Of a stretch of DNA of 64,000 bases, positions 54,782-63,200 are shown in pieces. Source of the stretch: an uncultured Brevibacillus sp. (lineage in GTDB: Bacteria; Bacillota; Bacilli; Brevibacillales; Brevibacillaceae). The notes below the pieces were generated by a model. It had not been told where the DNA came from. It ran no database searches and saw only the letters and a program-made list of their open reading frames with translations. How positions within the stretch are numbered: the stretch's first letter is position 1; each line of letters starts with the position of its first letter. The stretch is taken from positions 186,001-250,000 of the forward strand of contig NZ_CANMZW010000004.1 of assembly GCF_947502445.1 (NCBI RefSeq). The letters run 5' to 3'. Made by a program: the position numbers and the translations under genes.

Positions 54782-55744
54782 ATGAATAAACAGATAAAGA
54801 CGAAATTTCAGCGTAAACGGAAGCAATGGGAGCAAGGGAGCAAATCACCGCCGGAAACACTGAGGCGGGAATCGTTGTTTAAATCTCTTGGATTTGCTGC
54901 AATGGTATCGCTTTTTGTGTCCCTTCTCTTAATTGGAATATTTTCGGCTCTGATCCTTTCGATCAAATTCCCTTTCATGGGATGGTTGTCCTTTCTGTCG
55001 GGGGATCTGAAAATGCTGGCGATCAATGCTTCAGCCGTGTTCCTGGGCATTTTTTTGTTCATGAGCGGAACAGCGCTATCCGGCTACTTGCGGCCACCGT
55101 ATTCCATCGTAATGTCGCATGATCGGATTCAATTCTCGAAATGGGGCAGCCGCTACGATGTGGCGTTCAATGAACTGATCGGGGTCGAGCAAAAATTCAG
55201 AATCGCACGCTTTAGTTTTTTCTGGTTGCAAGAATACATTCTTTATACGCCCGAGCAAGTCATCAAACTGCCTATTAGATATATCGAGGGCCATTATAAA
55301 GTGGAGGATCGGTTGTTGCAAATAAATGAACGGCTGAATAATCGAAGATTGGAGGCGCTTGAAGCAACGGCGCAGTTGCAAGCAAGTACAGATTCGTCCA
55401 TATCCCCCGCGACTCGATTAACACTTACTTACAGCACGATAAAGACCCGGCGGATCATCGTAGATTATGAGCATAATCGGATTATTTTCTCTGAAAAAAA
55501 TCAATTGCCCGCAGATCAAATCAGGAAAATCGTCGTAGATTGCAATGCGAATATGGAAAATGTTAGGGGTAGAGAGATCACATTTCAACAGCATGATGGC
55601 AGGAACTTTACCACCAAAACGAAAAATTATGCATGCTCGGACGAGGAATGGTTCACGCTGCTGCAAAATTTGCATATAGCCGCATGGAAGCTGAACATTC
55701 CCCTGGAGGTCGATATTCCGCCGAATCGACCGCTTCATATTTGA
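54782..55744 (+). CDS. Hypothetical membrane protein (320 aa)
   Basis: A basic N-terminus (KTKFQRKRKQ) is followed by two hydrophobic helices at ~37-60 and ~78-100, then a cytoplasmic beta-rich domain of about 200 residues with PH-like strands (YSIVMSHDRIQFSKWGSRYD). I do not recognise a family. ATG 54782 has only a weak, distant AGAAGGG. Function unknown. Confidence 0.7.
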   Translation: MNKQIKTKFQRKRKQWEQGSKSPPETLRRESLFKSLGFAAMVSLFVSLLLIGIFSALILSIKFPFMGWLSFLSGDLKMLAINASAVFLGIFLFMSGTALSGYLRPPYSIVMSHDRIQFSKWGSRYDVAFNELIGVEQKFRIARFSFFWLQEYILYTPEQVIKLPIRYIEGHYKVEDRLLQINERLNNRRLEALEATAQLQASTDSSISPATRLTLTYSTIKTRRIIVDYEHNRIIFSEKNQLPADQIRKIVVDCNANMENVRGREITFQQHDGRNFTTKTKNYACSDEEWFTLLQNLHIAAWKLNIPLEVDIPPNRPLHI

Positions 55745-55858
55745 CGCAAGGCTGCCGGCATGATAGGCAGCCTGTTCAGCTATCGGGCAGATTAACGTGG
55801 AGTACGTATTAATAAAGTAGGCAGGAATTGTAAAGGATTTACAGAAAAAGAAGAATAA

Positions 55859-56087
55859 ATGTGTACCTTGGAGGTTGGGATACTGAATAAATGGCTTGGG
55901 GCGGCAGCCATATGTGTGATTTCAGATAGACAGCTACTCAGGGCATTACAAGGTAAACCAGAAGAGGAAAAGCGATGGTCGGTGCCAATGTAGGGTAGTT
56001 AATAAAATTATCTATGAAGTTGCTTGGAAAAGTGCTGAACAAATAAAAGACCTTGACTTCTCCTTCCCTGAAGATAAAAGCTATTAG
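55859..56087 (+). pseudogene. Nudix hydrolase with the catalytic Nudix box deleted
   Basis: The N-terminal part LNKWLGAAAICVISDRQLLR, QGKPEEEKRWSVP fits the Nudix fold up to the proline just before the box; then a TAG follows. A second frame gives NKIIYEVAWKSAEQIKDLDF, SFPEDKSY, the usual C-terminus. The Nudix box and ~60 residues between are gone, so it cannot hydrolyse NDP-X. Confidence 0.72.
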
Positions 56088-56098
56088 TTTGAGTTATA

Positions 56099-56419
56099 TT
56101 GCACAATTGGAGAGGGGATAGACAAGTCCAACCATATCAAGAATCGTATCAATGGATACAAATTCTTAGACAAAATGATTTCGATAAGTTCAAACTGGAT
56201 AGTGAAGCCTATAATTTACCGATTGAACGAGAACAAGAACTTTGTTTCCAAGCTGTAATGGCTCATATTGATTTTGACAGTGCTTCCCTGATGTACAAGA
56301 ATATTGAAAAATGGACTAAATGGGGAATCTATTTTCCCGATGCTGATGCTACTAGCGCTGCAATAGCAATGTATGGACCATTAAACGAATTAAAACAAGT
56401 GATTGAAAGGAGAATACTA
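56099..56419 (+). other. Frame fused to the next gene, possibly a separate small gene
   Basis: Open from a TTG with the reading QESYQWIQILRQNDFDKFKL, CFQAVMAHIDFDSASLMYKN, without a stop before the ATG at 56420. It looks like the body of a small soluble protein whose stop was lost or lies in the downstream frame. No ribosome site or family recognised. Confidence 0.4.
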
Positions 56420-57166
56420 ATGATTAGCATTAAGAATAGAAAATCCACAAATAAAATAGCATTGGCTACTATTGGGTTTATAACAATTGCAGGACTTGCT
56501 ATTTACTATATAGGTGACTTAAAAAAACAAAATTTTCTTTATTCCAGTGATTCAGATTATAGAATAGTTTCTGGTGAAGCAATGTTTACCGAGACTTTCA
56601 ATGACGTGGAGGGTCTAGCTGAAAATGCAGATATCATAGCTGAAGCTGAAGTTATATCTCAAAAAAGTAACCCTAATTATGAAAGATTAGATGTATATAC
56701 AGTCTCTGAATTAAGATTAACTAAAGTCTATAAAGGTGATGTAGAGATAGGTGATACAGTATCTGTACTGGAAACGGGAGGGGAATTCGATGAAAGAGAA
56801 GCGTCCAAATATACCTCAGGAAAGCCAGGATCTGAATTGAATGATGATCTTGGTGAACCTGGAATAATAACGATAGGGATTGAAGGAAGTATTCCTATGA
56901 AAGAAGGAAATAAATATTTTGTTTTCTTAACAGAAGATCACGATGACGTCTATAACATAGTAGGGTCAGTTCAAGGAAAAATAAAGATTAACGACGAGGA
57001 AACCCTTGTATCCCAAGTTTCATGGGAAGTAATAAAACATGGCAATAAACATAGTAATCTTTTTTTCCTGCAAAAAAATTATTCAGGAGAAAATATCTCT
57101 GAGCTTACATACGAAGTTGAACGTATAGTCAATAACCGTAATAAAAGGCATATAACCCACATTTAG
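56420..57166 (+). CDS. Membrane-anchored hypothetical protein (248 aa)
   Basis: ATG 56420 is chosen because AAAGGAG lies seven bases upstream. One N-terminal membrane helix (IALATIGFITIAGLAIYYIG) is followed by an extracytoplasmic beta-rich domain (LAENADIIAEAEVISQKSN, TKVYKGDVEIGDTVSVLETG, KYFVFLTEDHD). This pattern recurs in Bacillus secreted proteins of unknown role. Ends with a terminator. Confidence 0.72.
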   Translation: MISIKNRKSTNKIALATIGFITIAGLAIYYIGDLKKQNFLYSSDSDYRIVSGEAMFTETFNDVEGLAENADIIAEAEVISQKSNPNYERLDVYTVSELRLTKVYKGDVEIGDTVSVLETGGEFDEREASKYTSGKPGSELNDDLGEPGIITIGIEGSIPMKEGNKYFVFLTEDHDDVYNIVGSVQGKIKINDEETLVSQVSWEVIKHGNKHSNLFFLQKNYSGENISELTYEVERIVNNRNKRHITHI

Positions 57167-57185
57167 TGTTTGTGGGTTTTGTTTT
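57154..57185 (+). terminator. Rho-independent terminator
   Basis: AACCCACA and TGTGGGTT pair around a nine-base loop, followed by TTGTTTT; the stem overlaps the last codons of the upstream gene. From 57186 to 57440 no gene was found; a frame LPDESVEVTITDKGLDVTYN near 57357 looks protein-like but has no start. Confidence 0.75.
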
Positions 57186-57440
57186 GGTCAAAAATCAACA
57201 ACTGTGTTTAACAGAGCCATTATAAAAATAGTCTCCTTGTCTGGGAACCAGGGTAAGTGTTCGGCAACTATATTTTACCACGGGCATCCTTCAAATGATG
57301 CTACGGAAGATAAGAACAGTCAATTGACATCGCTGCCCGCCATTGTTCGGTGAACGGCTTCCCGATGAATCGGTCGAGGTGACGATTACGGATAAAGGAT
57401 TGGACGTTACCTACAATATCCGGAGCGGAAGAGGAGAAGT

Positions 57441-57683
57441 AAAGCGTTCTACGTGGAAGGATTGGGTTTTAAAATCGATTGGGAACATCAATTTGAGCCG
57501 AATTTTCCTGTTTTTGCCCTGATCACTAAGGATGAAATGACTATATATTTGACAGAACACACTGGTGACTGTCAGTTTGGTGGATTCATTCATTTTTTTG
57601 TTCCAAAGGTTGATAGCTGGTACAGCGAATTAAAGATCAATAACTTAAAGCGGAGTGGGATTCTCGTTTGTACGAAAGTCTAG
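57441..57683 (+). pseudogene. VOC family protein, head and tail missing
   Basis: Begins KAFYVEGLGFKIDWEHQFEP and continues FALITKDEMTIYLTEHTGDC to IHFFVPKVDSWYSELK, a glyoxalase/bleomycin-resistance-type core. The first strand before it and the last beta unit are missing; the frame then ends at an unrelated stop. From 57684 to 57764 nothing is recognised. Confidence 0.65.
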
Positions 57684-57764
57684 AGCGTAGACGCTTTAAT
57701 CGAGACCCCGATGCTTATCTGACTGCATTGAAGCGGGAAAGGGAGAAGATATTCTGTTAGTCAA

Positions 57765-58103
57765 TTATATTGACGTAGTTTTTTCGTAGAAAAAAGAGCC
57801 GCCGTGGCAGCCCACTTTTTCCAGAGTCTTGGAGAATACAATTTTCTCTGTTTTCTCGATCCAGACAGCATGTTCGGCATGGTACTTCGATTTTGACCAG
57901 ACGGGATGCGCGTGTACAGTGGGCCAGAAGCTTTCCATCATTTGATAAGTTACACGTCCAAATAAAACGGTGTCTACGGTGTTTAGCAAGTCGGTGACAT
58001 AATTCTGTTCTTCCTCTGCATGGATAATCTAATCCATTTCACCGTTGGGTCCTGTTACGAAGCTATCAAGCGATAGATGCATGAGCAAAATGATTTTTCT
58101 CAT
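57765..58103 (-). pseudogene. RibD_C/dihydrofolate-reductase-like gene with nonsense codon and lost tail
   Basis: ATG 58103 follows AAAGGAGAT and opens RKIILLMHLSLDSFVTGPNG followed by EMD, then a TAG where relatives have a residue such as Trp, then IIHAEEEQNYVTDLLNTVDT and VLFGRVTYQMMESFWPT. It ends after FSKTLEKV, lacking the last third of the usual ~180 residues. Reductase domain found in small Firmicutes proteins. Confidence 0.75.
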
Positions 58104-58122
58104 TGCTATAATCTCCTTTCAT

Positions 58123-58917
58123 TTACTTGGAGAAAAAGTCAGTCAAAACGGGAGCGAGAAAATCCGGAGCCACGTTGTGATCCTGACCTTCCATGATGTG
58201 GAGCTTTGCATTGGGGAGTCTGTCCACGAGCGCTTTCACCGCATTTTGCTGGTACTCAGGACTTGCCCCTCCACCCACCACGAGCGCAGGGATCGATACG
58301 GAAGACCACCGCTCGGCGGGCAATGGGTTGCCCGACATGGTGTCACCCATGATAGTGCCATCATAGACCAACGTGTGCGCTACATCTTCCATCGCCGGCC
58401 AGAAAGGCGCACTTCGCATCGGAGCAACGAAATCGGCAGGAACGCCTGCTGCCTTCGTCAAGAAATACTCGACTGCATCGCCTCTGCGGCCTGACGTTGT
58501 TAGCTCCTTGAGCTGCTTTAAGTAATCCTTCGGCAGCGGAGGTCGCGTATTGTCAACGATGAACGGTGGCTCGTACAATGCCAGTTTTGCGATAGCAAGC
58601 TTGCGAGACGCTTCGAGGGCAAGAACTCCACCGGAAGACATGCCGAATACGAATGCCGATCCGTCAGCCTCGTTGATGAGAGCTTCGATATCTTCGACTT
58701 CGCGCTCAACCGCGTACGACGCCGTATCACCGCTATCCCCTCGCCCCCGACGATCGTAGTTGAACACGGTAAAGTGGGGTGACAGAAGTGAAGCAAGCTG
58801 CGACATCATCGGATCCGAACGAGTTTGAAATGCAGCGCATACCAGAATGATCACCGGTCCATTCCCGGATTTATCAAACGCGATGGCGGTTCCGTCTTTC
58901 GAAATTACTTTTTTCAT
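58123..58917 (-). CDS. Alpha/beta hydrolase (264 aa)
   Basis: Serine hydrolase: FNYDRRGRGDSGD, nucleophile elbow GMSSGG, acid in the VVGGGASPEY region and histidine in GQDHNV. ATG 58917 follows AGGAGG and overlaps the stop of an upstream VOC remnant by four bases, so it was co-translated. The operon promoter at 59159-59189 has MerR-type geometry with the same palindrome as the aldo/keto reductase promoter. Substrate unknown. Confidence 0.88.
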   Translation of the reverse strand: MKKVISKDGTAIAFDKSGNGPVIILVCAAFQTRSDPMMSQLASLLSPHFTVFNYDRRGRGDSGDTASYAVEREVEDIEALINEADGSAFVFGMSSGGVLALEASRKLAIAKLALYEPPFIVDNTRPPLPKDYLKQLKELTTSGRRGDAVEYFLTKAAGVPADFVAPMRSAPFWPAMEDVAHTLVYDGTIMGDTMSGNPLPAERWSSVSIPALVVGGGASPEYQQNAVKALVDRLPNAKLHIMEGQDHNVAPDFLAPVLTDFFSK

Positions 58918-59066
58918 TGTATTTTCCTCCTCTGATTTGGAAATGACTTCTGAACGACCATTAATCCGTTTCCATTCGGGTCCTGAAACGTGAAGAACGG
59001 ATCGCCTTGTCTGGACTCGAGCCCATTGTCTGCGATGGTTCCCTTGCCGCCGAAATGTTCGAACCG
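58914..59066 (-). pseudogene. C-terminal remnant of a VOC family protein
   Basis: Reads FEHFGGKGTIADNGLES, RQGDPFFTFQDPNGNGLMVV before a stop that overlaps the hydrolase start. DPxGN is the usual last beta unit of VOC proteins. The N-terminal half is absent; a stop lies just upstream. Confidence 0.65.
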
Positions 59067-59158
59067 TCAGTCCTGCCATTTTAGCAAGTTCTCCAACTTT
59101 TCATTCTCGTAGCATGATCATCCCCTTTTCTGGTTGCTAGCTTTTTACCTGTACCCTC

Positions 59159-59189
59159 ACTATACAGCCTTACGTTACGTAAGGATCAA
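59159..59189 (-). promoter_or_regulatory. MerR-type promoter of the VOC-remnant/hydrolase operon
   Basis: On the minus strand: TTGATC, a 19-bp spacer, TATAGT; the spacer holds the perfect 17-bp palindrome CCTTACGTAACGTAAGG. The core TTACGTAACGTAA is the same as at 38974-38986. The rest of the 59067-59400 gap holds no gene. Confidence 0.72.
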
Positions 59190-59400
59190 GCCATCCTTCC
59201 AAAAAATGCTGCTGATAATAATCAAAACGTTCCGATGGTTTTCGGGTACGTGCAATTACGCGGTGAACGTCGACGGGAATTAGGCGGTACTTTTAAGTGC
59301 TGTGTAAAGGGCAGGTTAACACAATAACAGTGAAGGATTAACTCATACAGCAGGAAATGCCTCTTTTACTCTGGAAAATATACTGCCAAAGAGGTGAATG

Positions 59401-59868
59401 ATGGTAATCACTCGATTGGCAACATTAGACGATGTTGATGAAATTGTTCAAATGCGCTGGGATTTCTCGTTGGAAGGGAAAACCATTAATTCTGTTAGCT
59501 TTGAGGAGTTTAACCAGATTTGTAGTGAGTTTTTGATGAAAGCGATTAAAAGCAAAGAGATTGGTACATTTAGGATAGCGGGGGTTGAAGGAAGGCTAGT
59601 ATCGCATATGCACCTGCAATTAATACATAAAGTGCCTAGACCGGGTAAATCTCAAGATCCTTATTTCGGATATGTAACAAATGTCTATACTCGCCCCGGT
59701 TTTCGAAGTCAAGGTATTGGCACAGTGATTCATATCGCTATGGAACAATGGTCAAAAGATAATGATGTTGAGTTTCTTATCCTTTGGCCAAGTAGAAATA
59801 GGATGACCAGCGGATTCTTCACACTTGAGGTATCCGCCTATGTAGACAAAGTTTTTACATTACAATAA
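59401..59868 (+). CDS. GNAT family N-acetyltransferase with altered C-terminus (155 aa)
   Basis: Paralogue of the gene at 39123: MRWDFSLEGKTINSVSFEEF, RPGFRSQGIGTVIHIAMEQW, EFLILWPS are aligned. After LILWPSRN the relatives continue FYSRNGFxR, but here the frame reads RMTSGFFTLEVSAYVDKVF; a small deletion replaced the last beta strand that completes the acetyl-CoA site. ATG 59401 follows AGAGGTGA. May be inactive. Confidence 0.75.
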   Translation: MVITRLATLDDVDEIVQMRWDFSLEGKTINSVSFEEFNQICSEFLMKAIKSKEIGTFRIAGVEGRLVSHMHLQLIHKVPRPGKSQDPYFGYVTNVYTRPGFRSQGIGTVIHIAMEQWSKDNDVEFLILWPSRNRMTSGFFTLEVSAYVDKVFTLQ

Positions 59869-60202
59869 ACACTTTACGGCTCTGCTTAATGCAGTATTCC
59901 AAGGTCTTGATTCAATCAATTCAATCCCATTCCGCCTACAGGTATCTGCTATCCAATCCCCATACGAAATACTTATTTCAGCTCTATATTGTTGTAATTC
60001 GCCACCTTCTCTTGATAAATAATTCTGCAATATTTGATTTTTGTCTGATTCCTTCCTTTTCCTCAAGCCGCTTTACTAGAGCGCTGGCAGCCTTTGCTAA
60101 ACTAAGGGCAGTTTTGTTCATTAAGTGGCAGAAAGGTATAATATATTTGCTTGGTTTTGTGGAGGGGCATTAGGTCTTCGACATGAAGAGGAGGATATCT
60201 CA
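59869..60202. other. Intergenic stretch with a possible minus-strand remnant
   Basis: On the minus strand two frames look like one protein split by a frameshift: MNKTALSLAKAASALVKRLE (from about 60120) and then YRAEISISYGDWIADTCRRN, IELIESRPWNTALSRAVK to 59860. I do not recognise it. Otherwise only the ribosome site of the next gene is present. Confidence 0.3.
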
Positions 60203-61039
60203 ATGAAATTAACTGTGCTGGTTGATAATAACACTTACATCGACCGCTACTTTGTTGGTGAGCCAGCTGTTTCTTATTTAATCGAAGATGAAGATAAGAG
60301 GATACTGTTTGATGTAGGATACTCAGATGCGTTCATTCGCAATTCAGAAAAGATGAGAATTGATTTGAGAAAACTTGATTACGTTGCGCTGTCACATGGG
60401 CATAACGATCATACCTGGGGATTGGATCCACTCATTCGAATGTTCTCTGAAGCGAAACTTGAACAATTAGAATTCAGACTTCCAACCATTATTGCTCATC
60501 CCGATGTATTCTACAGCAAACTCTTGAATGGTGAAGAAATAGGGAGCTTGCTAAATGCTGAGAAAATCAGTAGACATTTTAAATTGGAATACACAAAAAT
60601 GCCAGTGTGGCTGACGGAGAAGTTGGTCTTCCTAGGTGAAATTGAAAGGACGATGCCTTTTGAAGCGGATAACGCTATTGGACAAATTGCAAGAGATGGC
60701 GAAATCTCAGAGGACTACCTGATGGATGATTCTGCACTGGTTTATAAAGCTGAAAACGGGCTTGTCATCATTGTTGCATGTTCACACTCAGGAATCTGCA
60801 ATACCATTGAGTATGCCAAAAAAGTTTGTGGAGACGATAGGATTCTCGATATAATCGGAGGATTTCATCTGCTAAATCCTGGAGAATATCAGATGAACAA
60901 AACCGTGGAATATTTTCAGACTGTCAAACCGAAATATTTACATGCTTGTCATTGTACAGATTTAAAATCGAAAATTGCATTATCAGATGTGGCGAATTTA
61001 TTGGAGGTTGGAGTGGGTTTAACTCTTGAATTTAGATGA
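60203..61039 (+). CDS. Metallo-beta-lactamase-fold hydrolase, MptC/dihydropterin-synthase-like group (278 aa)
   Basis: HxHxDH metal motif as SHGHNDHTWGL, then DDSALVYKAENGLVIIVAC, SHSGICNTIEYAKKVCGD and LHACHCTD supply further ligands. This combination is typical of the group annotated as beta-ribofuranosylaminobenzene-phosphate-related hydrolases. ATG 60203 follows GAGGAGG; the frame is open upstream to 60125. Substrate unknown. Confidence 0.85.
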   Translation: MKLTVLVDNNTYIDRYFVGEPAVSYLIEDEDKRILFDVGYSDAFIRNSEKMRIDLRKLDYVALSHGHNDHTWGLDPLIRMFSEAKLEQLEFRLPTIIAHPDVFYSKLLNGEEIGSLLNAEKISRHFKLEYTKMPVWLTEKLVFLGEIERTMPFEADNAIGQIARDGEISEDYLMDDSALVYKAENGLVIIVACSHSGICNTIEYAKKVCGDDRILDIIGGFHLLNPGEYQMNKTVEYFQTVKPKYLHACHCTDLKSKIALSDVANLLEVGVGLTLEFR

Positions 61040-61295
61040 GACTCATTACGCTCCCTCGAAGTGATTCAGTATCCTCACTCAATTTCATGAATTCGCAGGA
61101 TTTCACCTTTATTTAAGTGTGTGAGAAGATTCAATGGAGGGGCTTGTGGCTTGGGGAACATAAAAAGGGCATGCGTAAATAGAGGTGAGGTGCAATCGCT
61201 CAAATTCTTCCATTTATGCATGTCTCCACCTCGCCCTAGCGCTTTTCGCTCTTAAAGCTCGAATTTCTGGGGTGGTCATCACCATGCCATCGTCA

Positions 61296-61452
61296 TGAGA
61301 TAAAGGAAATGAAGCAGACGTGGGTGCATTTTGCTAGTGGAATGAGTTGCTCTGCTCGTTTAACACCAGCATGACGCTTCACAAACTGCTTCCAACCGGA
61401 AAGGACCTGATCAGTGGATAATCGACTGATTTCTTTCGGTAAGGGAAAGAGT
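61296..61452 (-). pseudogene. Fragment resembling an IS110-type transposase
   Basis: Minus strand reads FPLPKEISRLSTDQVLSGWK, QFVKRHAGVKRAEQLIPLAK, similar to the linker after the RuvC-like domain in IS110 transposases. Catalytic residues are absent. The 61040-61598 gap also holds an inverted repeat (CATGCGTAAATAG near 61172 with CATTTATGCATG near 61211), perhaps part of the same element. Confidence 0.35.
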
Positions 61453-61598
61453 CTGAGTGTTGGATAGCACTGGTGCAGGTAAGGATTTTAAAGACCCGAC
61501 GCAATTTCGGAAAGACAATGTCGACCCAGCGATGAATTTGATTAACAGCGCTGTTTAGTCGTTTTGTAGATCGCTGAGCACTTCAAATGACAAACGGT

Positions 61599-62180
61599 TT
61601 ACTCTAGAAAAGCGATAATGGTCGCAACAGCGTTGTCCGCAAATGTTCGATCGGGGCGGGATTTCATCAACGTAGTAAGACCGATCATTGAAACGACAAG
61701 TGTCTGGGCGAGCGCTTTGGCTCTCACATGATTCCCCAGTTCGCCGGATCGCATCCCCCGTTCAATGATTTCCTGAAAGATCGCCGCCAAATACGTCTGG
61801 TGCTCTCTGGTCAGCTCTTCAAATTTGGCATCATGTGGAGCAAGCTCGACCATGACATTGAGGCAGAAACATCCCCGGCTTGGACCTTCTTCGTATCCTT
61901 CCGCCACAATGCCCGCAAAGAAAGCGTGAAACGCTTCTTTGACAGACGGCACGCTCTGTAGCCGGGCGCGCACATAAGAAGCATGGGATTGATTGTATTT
62001 GCGAAGTGTAGCTTCAAAAAGCTCCTTTTTATCTCCGAACGCGGCGTAAAGACTAGGTCGTTGAATGCCCATTTTTGCCGTTAAATCGCTTAATGAAGTC
62101 GCTTCGTAGCCCTTCTCCCAAAACACTTCCATCGCGGCATGTAGTGCTTGCTCTTCATTAAACTCCCGAGGGCGAACCAT
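61599..62180 (-). CDS. TetR/AcrR family regulator (193 aa)
   Basis: Helix-turn-helix in [34 protein letters not shown], ligand domain with SRGCFCLNVMVE as in the TetR_C subgroup near drug or aldehyde genes. ATG 62180 follows GGAAGAGG. Divergent from a broken MFS exporter with an ATACT-N4-AGTAT palindrome between, so it was probably that exporter's repressor. Confidence 0.9.
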   Translation of the reverse strand: MVRPREFNEEQALHAAMEVFWEKGYEATSLSDLTAKMGIQRPSLYAAFGDKKELFEATLRKYNQSHASYVRARLQSVPSVKEAFHAFFAGIVAEGYEEGPSRGCFCLNVMVELAPHDAKFEELTREHQTYLAAIFQEIIERGMRSGELGNHVRAKALAQTLVVSMIGLTTLMKSRPDRTFADNAVATIIAFLE

Positions 62181-62330
62181 AAGCTATCCTCTTCCTTTTC
62201 ATATCGTTCAGTATATTAAAATCATATCTTGCGGTAAAGGAATAGTCAAATTTTTTCAATTTTCCCTTGACAAATCACGAAAGTATAATATATATTTCAC
62301 TTCATCCAGTTATGTACCGATCGATATAAT

Positions 62331-62344
62331 ATACTTTTCAGTAT
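62331..62344. promoter_or_regulatory. Probable operator of the TetR/MFS divergon
   Basis: ATACTTTTCAGTAT is a palindrome with four central bases; TTCAGTATAT occurs again at about 62208. Both lie between the TetR gene and the MFS remnant. Confidence 0.45.
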
Positions 62345-62439
62345 GTAACTGAATAAGGTTACCAATCCAATCAGAAAGGTGTGAGGGATATGAAAATCCT
62401 TCAAGATATAGGGAGGTGCTGGAGAAAACTGGAGTACTG

Positions 62440-63110
62440 GGAAGGCTTCCTCGAGTAAACCCGATGCTCGTGCTTCCACGTCACATTCATCGCTGCCGCG
62501 TGTGCTCTCGTTGTTGTTTGCCGTCGCTTGTGGGCTTGCTGTAGTGAACGTTTACAGCCACTGCTTGACGCTATGGCAGTCGAGTTCGGCATCCGTAAGT
62601 CGACGATCGGGGTTGTTGTCACCATCACCCAGATCGGGTATGCACTTGGCGATTTGCTGAACCGCTGACGGTTGATCGTCGGTCAGTCAACCGCCTTTTT
62701 CACTCTTTCATACGGAGATTGGTCTGTTTGGTCTAGCTGGAGCCGCCGGAGCGTTTGGTGCGGCCCGGGCAGGGCTGATGGCGGATCGCGGCTGGAGTCA
62801 GAAAGTTACGGCATGTCCCTATCTTGGCTACCAATTGGATTTACTATTCATTCCCTATGGGCTTTAATTGCCGGCGTAATCGTCTTCGATCTTGGATTAC
62901 AGGCCGTACATGTCACGAATCAAAGCATGATTTACAGTGTGCGCCCCGAGGCACATAGTCGGCTTACGGCCGGATATATGATTTTCTATTCCCTCGGCAG
63001 CGCTGCCGGTTCGTTCATCTCGACGTTCGTTTATGCGTCAGCTGGTTGGACTGGTGTATGCCTATTAGGCTCAGCCATCAGCTTCCTGGCACATGCCACT
63101 GATCACCATC
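62440..63110 (+). pseudogene. MFS drug-exporter-like gene, frameshifted and partly deleted
   Basis: One frame gives LFAVACGLAVVNVY, the next LQPLLDAMAVEFGIRKSTIG, VVVTITQIGYALG (TM1-2 of a DHA1-type carrier), another LFGLAGAAGAFGAARAGLMADRGW, and a last one LWALIAGVIVFDLGLQAVHV, SRLTAGYMIFYSLGSAAGSF, FVYASAGWTGVCLLG. At least three frame breaks, and the segments between TM2 and TM7 are missing. No working exporter can be made. Confidence 0.8.
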
Positions 63111-63200
63111 ATGTGCTCGTCAATTATGACCGAAGGAAGATTTTTTACTGTTTCATCCAGCTAGATTTTCCGAGTCAATTCAAAGGAGGGAACATTTCTC

